Source: Gammaproteobacteria bacterium (lineage in GTDB: Bacteria > Pseudomonadota > Gammaproteobacteria > Steroidobacterales > JABDKV01). Taken from it: a stretch of 7,164 nucleotides of DNA. The notes under the pieces were generated by a model, which worked only from the letters and a program-made list of their open reading frames with translations, was not told the origin of the DNA and ran no database searches. A program made the translations under genes and the position numbers. The stretch lies in assembly GCA_029862285.1 (NCBI GenBank), contig JAOTXR010000102.1, positions 1 through 7,164 on the forward strand. The letters are read 5' to 3'. Each line of letters opens with the position of its first letter. Position 1 is the first letter of the stretch. Below are positions 5,267 to 7,164 of the stretch, in pieces.

Positions 5267-6835
5267 ATGACTGAGGCAACAATACAGTCGGGTACAAGGC
5301 CCGGAAACCTGCTGGACGTTCCCGCCGTACGACAGGGGCTCCTGCTGGCCGGCATTGCCGCGAGTGTCGCGATCGGTATTGCAACAGCATTGTGGTCGCG
5401 GACGCCCGACTATAGCCTGCTCTATGCAAATCTCGCAGACCGCGATGCCGGCGCGATAGTCAACGCACTTATGGCGGCGGATATTCCTCACGAATTGGAA
5501 CAAACCAGTGGTGCAGTAATGGTGCCGGCTGGACGGGTACACGAAGCACGTCTGCTACTGGCCAGCGATGGATTGCCGCAAGGCAGCGGTCTCGGTTTCG
5601 AGTTAATTGGCGAAGAAAAGGGACTCGGCGTCAGCCAGTTCATGGAAAGCGCGCGCTATCAACATATGCTCGAAACCGAACTGGTGCGCACCATTGGCAA
5701 CCTGCGTCCGGTGCAGGGCGCCCGCGTGCACCTGGCCATACCCAAACAATCGGTGTTTGTCCGGGACAGACGTCCCGCAAGCGCCTCGGTCATGGTGGAA
5801 CTGTATCCCGGCCGTCGCCTGGAGGAGTCGCAGGTGGCAGCGATCGTCCACCTGGTGGCATCGAGCATCCCGGATCTGGAAGCTGGCGAAGTCACTGTCG
5901 TCGACCAACAAGGCCGCTTGTTAACCGGTTCAGGCAAATCGTCGGAACTCGCCCTTACGGCACAACAATTTGAATACCGCACGCGTGTCGAACACGCCTA
6001 CGCACAGCGTATCGAAGACCTGTTGGCCCCGTTGGCCGGTGCCGGCAAAGTACGCGCGCAGGTCAATGTGGATATGGACTTCACAATCACTGAGCAGACG
6101 CAGGAAACTTTCGACCCAAACACTGCCGCACTGCGCAGCGAGCAAAGCAGCAACCAGACACAGCGCGAAAATAATGCTACCGCTGGCGGCATACCCGGAG
6201 CACTGAGCAATCAACCACCGGCAGCAGAGACGCCGCCGGCCGCAGAGAACCCGACACGCAGTTCGTCCAACACTGCCACCAGAAATTTCGAACTCGACCG
6301 CACCGTGAGTCACGTGCGACAACCAACGGGATCAATCCAGAAACTATCAATCGCAGTCATCGTCGATGACCGTCACGGCGTGGGCGAGGATGGCACTGCC
6401 ACCACGACGCCACTGACTGACGAGGAACTCGAACGCATGACCACGCTGGTGCGGGAGGCGGTAGGTTTCAACGCGGAACGCGGCGACACCGTAAGCGTCT
6501 TCAATGCGTCGTTTTCACGAACAGAGGCTGCGGAGCCTATCGAACCGGCCTGGTGGGAGATGCCACTGGTCGGCCAGGTAATCCGGCAGATCGTCGGCGT
6601 GGTGTTGGTGCTCGGCCTGATTTTCGGCCTGTTGCGACCGACCGTGCGTCATCTGCTGACTGCGCCACCCGCGACCGTTCTGCCGACTGGCGGCGCTGAA
6701 CTCGGCGCACTGGGGCACGCTGCGGCACCTGCACTGACTCACGAGCAGAGTATGGCGACTGCCCGCTCGCTGGTTGGAGAGGATCCGAAACGGGCAGCAC
6801 GCGTGGTCAAGGACTGGGTTTCAGAAGATGAGTGA
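5267..6835 (+). CDS. fliF: Flagellar MS-ring protein FliF
   Basis: FliF forms the MS ring in the inner membrane, the base on which the rod, export gate and C ring assemble. The 522-residue protein is somewhat shorter than the usual 550-600. It has a cytoplasmic N-terminus, a first membrane helix (about 24-43), ring-building motifs in the periplasmic part (TPDYSLLYANL at 46-56; GLGVSQFMESARYQHMLETELVRTIGNL at 119-146; GARVHLAIPK at 151-160), a long polar Asn/Gln/Pro/Ala-rich insertion (about 285-340) that corresponds to the collar region, a second membrane helix (about 435-457) and a cytoplasmic tail whose ending PKRAARVVKDWVSEDE is the FliG-binding segment. The shorter length probably reflects a compact tail and insertion. 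The start is set by the ATG; the nearest good purine run, GAGGA at 5249-5253, is 13 nt away, longer than ideal. It overlaps fliG by 8 nt. Confidence 0.96.
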   Translation: MTEATIQSGTRPGNLLDVPAVRQGLLLAGIAASVAIGIATALWSRTPDYSLLYANLADRDAGAIVNALMAADIPHELEQTSGAVMVPAGRVHEARLLLASDGLPQGSGLGFELIGEEKGLGVSQFMESARYQHMLETELVRTIGNLRPVQGARVHLAIPKQSVFVRDRRPASASVMVELYPGRRLEESQVAAIVHLVASSIPDLEAGEVTVVDQQGRLLTGSGKSSELALTAQQFEYRTRVEHAYAQRIEDLLAPLAGAGKVRAQVNVDMDFTITEQTQETFDPNTAALRSEQSSNQTQRENNATAGGIPGALSNQPPAAETPPAAENPTRSSSNTATRNFELDRTVSHVRQPTGSIQKLSIAVIVDDRHGVGEDGTATTTPLTDEELERMTTLVREAVGFNAERGDTVSVFNASFSRTEAAEPIEPAWWEMPLVGQVIRQIVGVVLVLGLIFGLLRPTVRHLLTAPPATVLPTGGAELGALGHAAAPALTHEQSMATARSLVGEDPKRAARVVKDWVSEDE

Positions 6836-7164
6836 CGCCGCATTGACTGGCGTGCAACGCGCCGCGGTATTTCTGATGTCTCTCAACGAAGAAGCGGCAG
6901 CAGAGATATTGCGTCATATGAGTTCTGAAGAAGTGCAAAAAGTCGGGAGCGCCATGACCAACCTCTCGCGTGTATCGCAGATACAGCTCAGCAAGGTAGT
7001 TACACAATTCAATGACAACGTCGAGGAACGAACCTCGCTCGGTGTGGGCGCCGATGACTATGTGCGTCGGCTGCTGACCAACGCGTTGGGCGCGAAACGC
7101 GCGCGCTCTCTACTCGACCGCATACTGCAGCGTTCCGAGAGCACCGGACTGGAATCCCTGGATT
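6828..7164 (+). CDS. fliG: Flagellar motor switch protein FliG, 3' end missing
   Basis: FliG is the C-ring protein that binds FliF and meets the stator to turn the motor. The ATG at 6828 overlaps the end of fliF by 8 nt (ATGAGTGA), and the frame is open to the window edge, giving the first 112 residues of a protein usually about 330 long. The visible part is the FliG N-terminal domain that binds the FliF tail: TGVQRAAVFLMSLNEEAAAEILRHM (about 7-31), then EEVQKVGSAMTNLSRVS and DDYVRRLLTNALGAKRARSLLDRIL (about 79-103). No frameshift is seen. The overlap with fliF suggests translational coupling, useful because the two proteins assemble in close to equal numbers. Confidence 0.95.
   Translation, partial: MSDAALTGVQRAAVFLMSLNEEAAAEILRHMSSEEVQKVGSAMTNLSRVSQIQLSKVVTQFNDNVEERTSLGVGADDYVRRLLTNALGAKRARSLLDRILQRSESTGLESLD

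Overview
The window is a stretch of polar-type flagellar gene cluster, all genes on the + strand, most likely from a gammaproteobacterium (GC-rich, with the fleQ-fleS-fleR-fliE-fliF-fliG order familiar from Pseudomonas and, as flrABC-fliEFG, from Vibrio). I cannot name the genus. The order is: a 5'-truncated HDOD-domain protein (1-825), a 250-bp non-coding control region, a FleQ-type sigma-54 activator (1083-2201), the cytosolic sensor kinase FleS (2265-3485), its response regulator FleR (3482-4822), then the hook-basal body genes fliE (4878-5204), fliF (5267-6835) and the first third of fliG (6828 to the window edge).

The genes form a regulatory cascade feeding into structural genes. FleQ is the expected master activator for RpoN; FleS-FleR is the second-tier two-component system; FliE, FliF and FliG build the rod-MS-ring junction, the MS ring and the C-ring rotor. 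fleS/fleR overlap by 4 nt and fliF/fliG by 8 nt, which suggests translational coupling. A good sigma-54 promoter (4803-4819) lies inside the last codons of fleR and should start the fliE operon.

No new mobile, defence or biosynthetic system is visible; the coding content is ordinary. What deserves attention is control. The 826-1082 region carries, in order, a sigma-28 (FliA) promoter match, a palindrome that recurs in the fliE leader, a perfect CRP/Vfr-type TGTGA-N6-TCACA site, a possible extended -10 placed exactly where a class II CRP promoter would have it, two tandem inverted repeats able to form adjacent mRNA hairpins, and a CsrA/RsmA-like motif over the Shine-Dalgarno sequence. The FleQ protein itself is also unusual: it lacks the N-terminal receiver-like domain of Pseudomonas FleQ and has a diverged LFRS motif, although the AAA+ core and DNA-binding helix are highly conserved. 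The promoter and operator calls come from reading the sequence and are untested.
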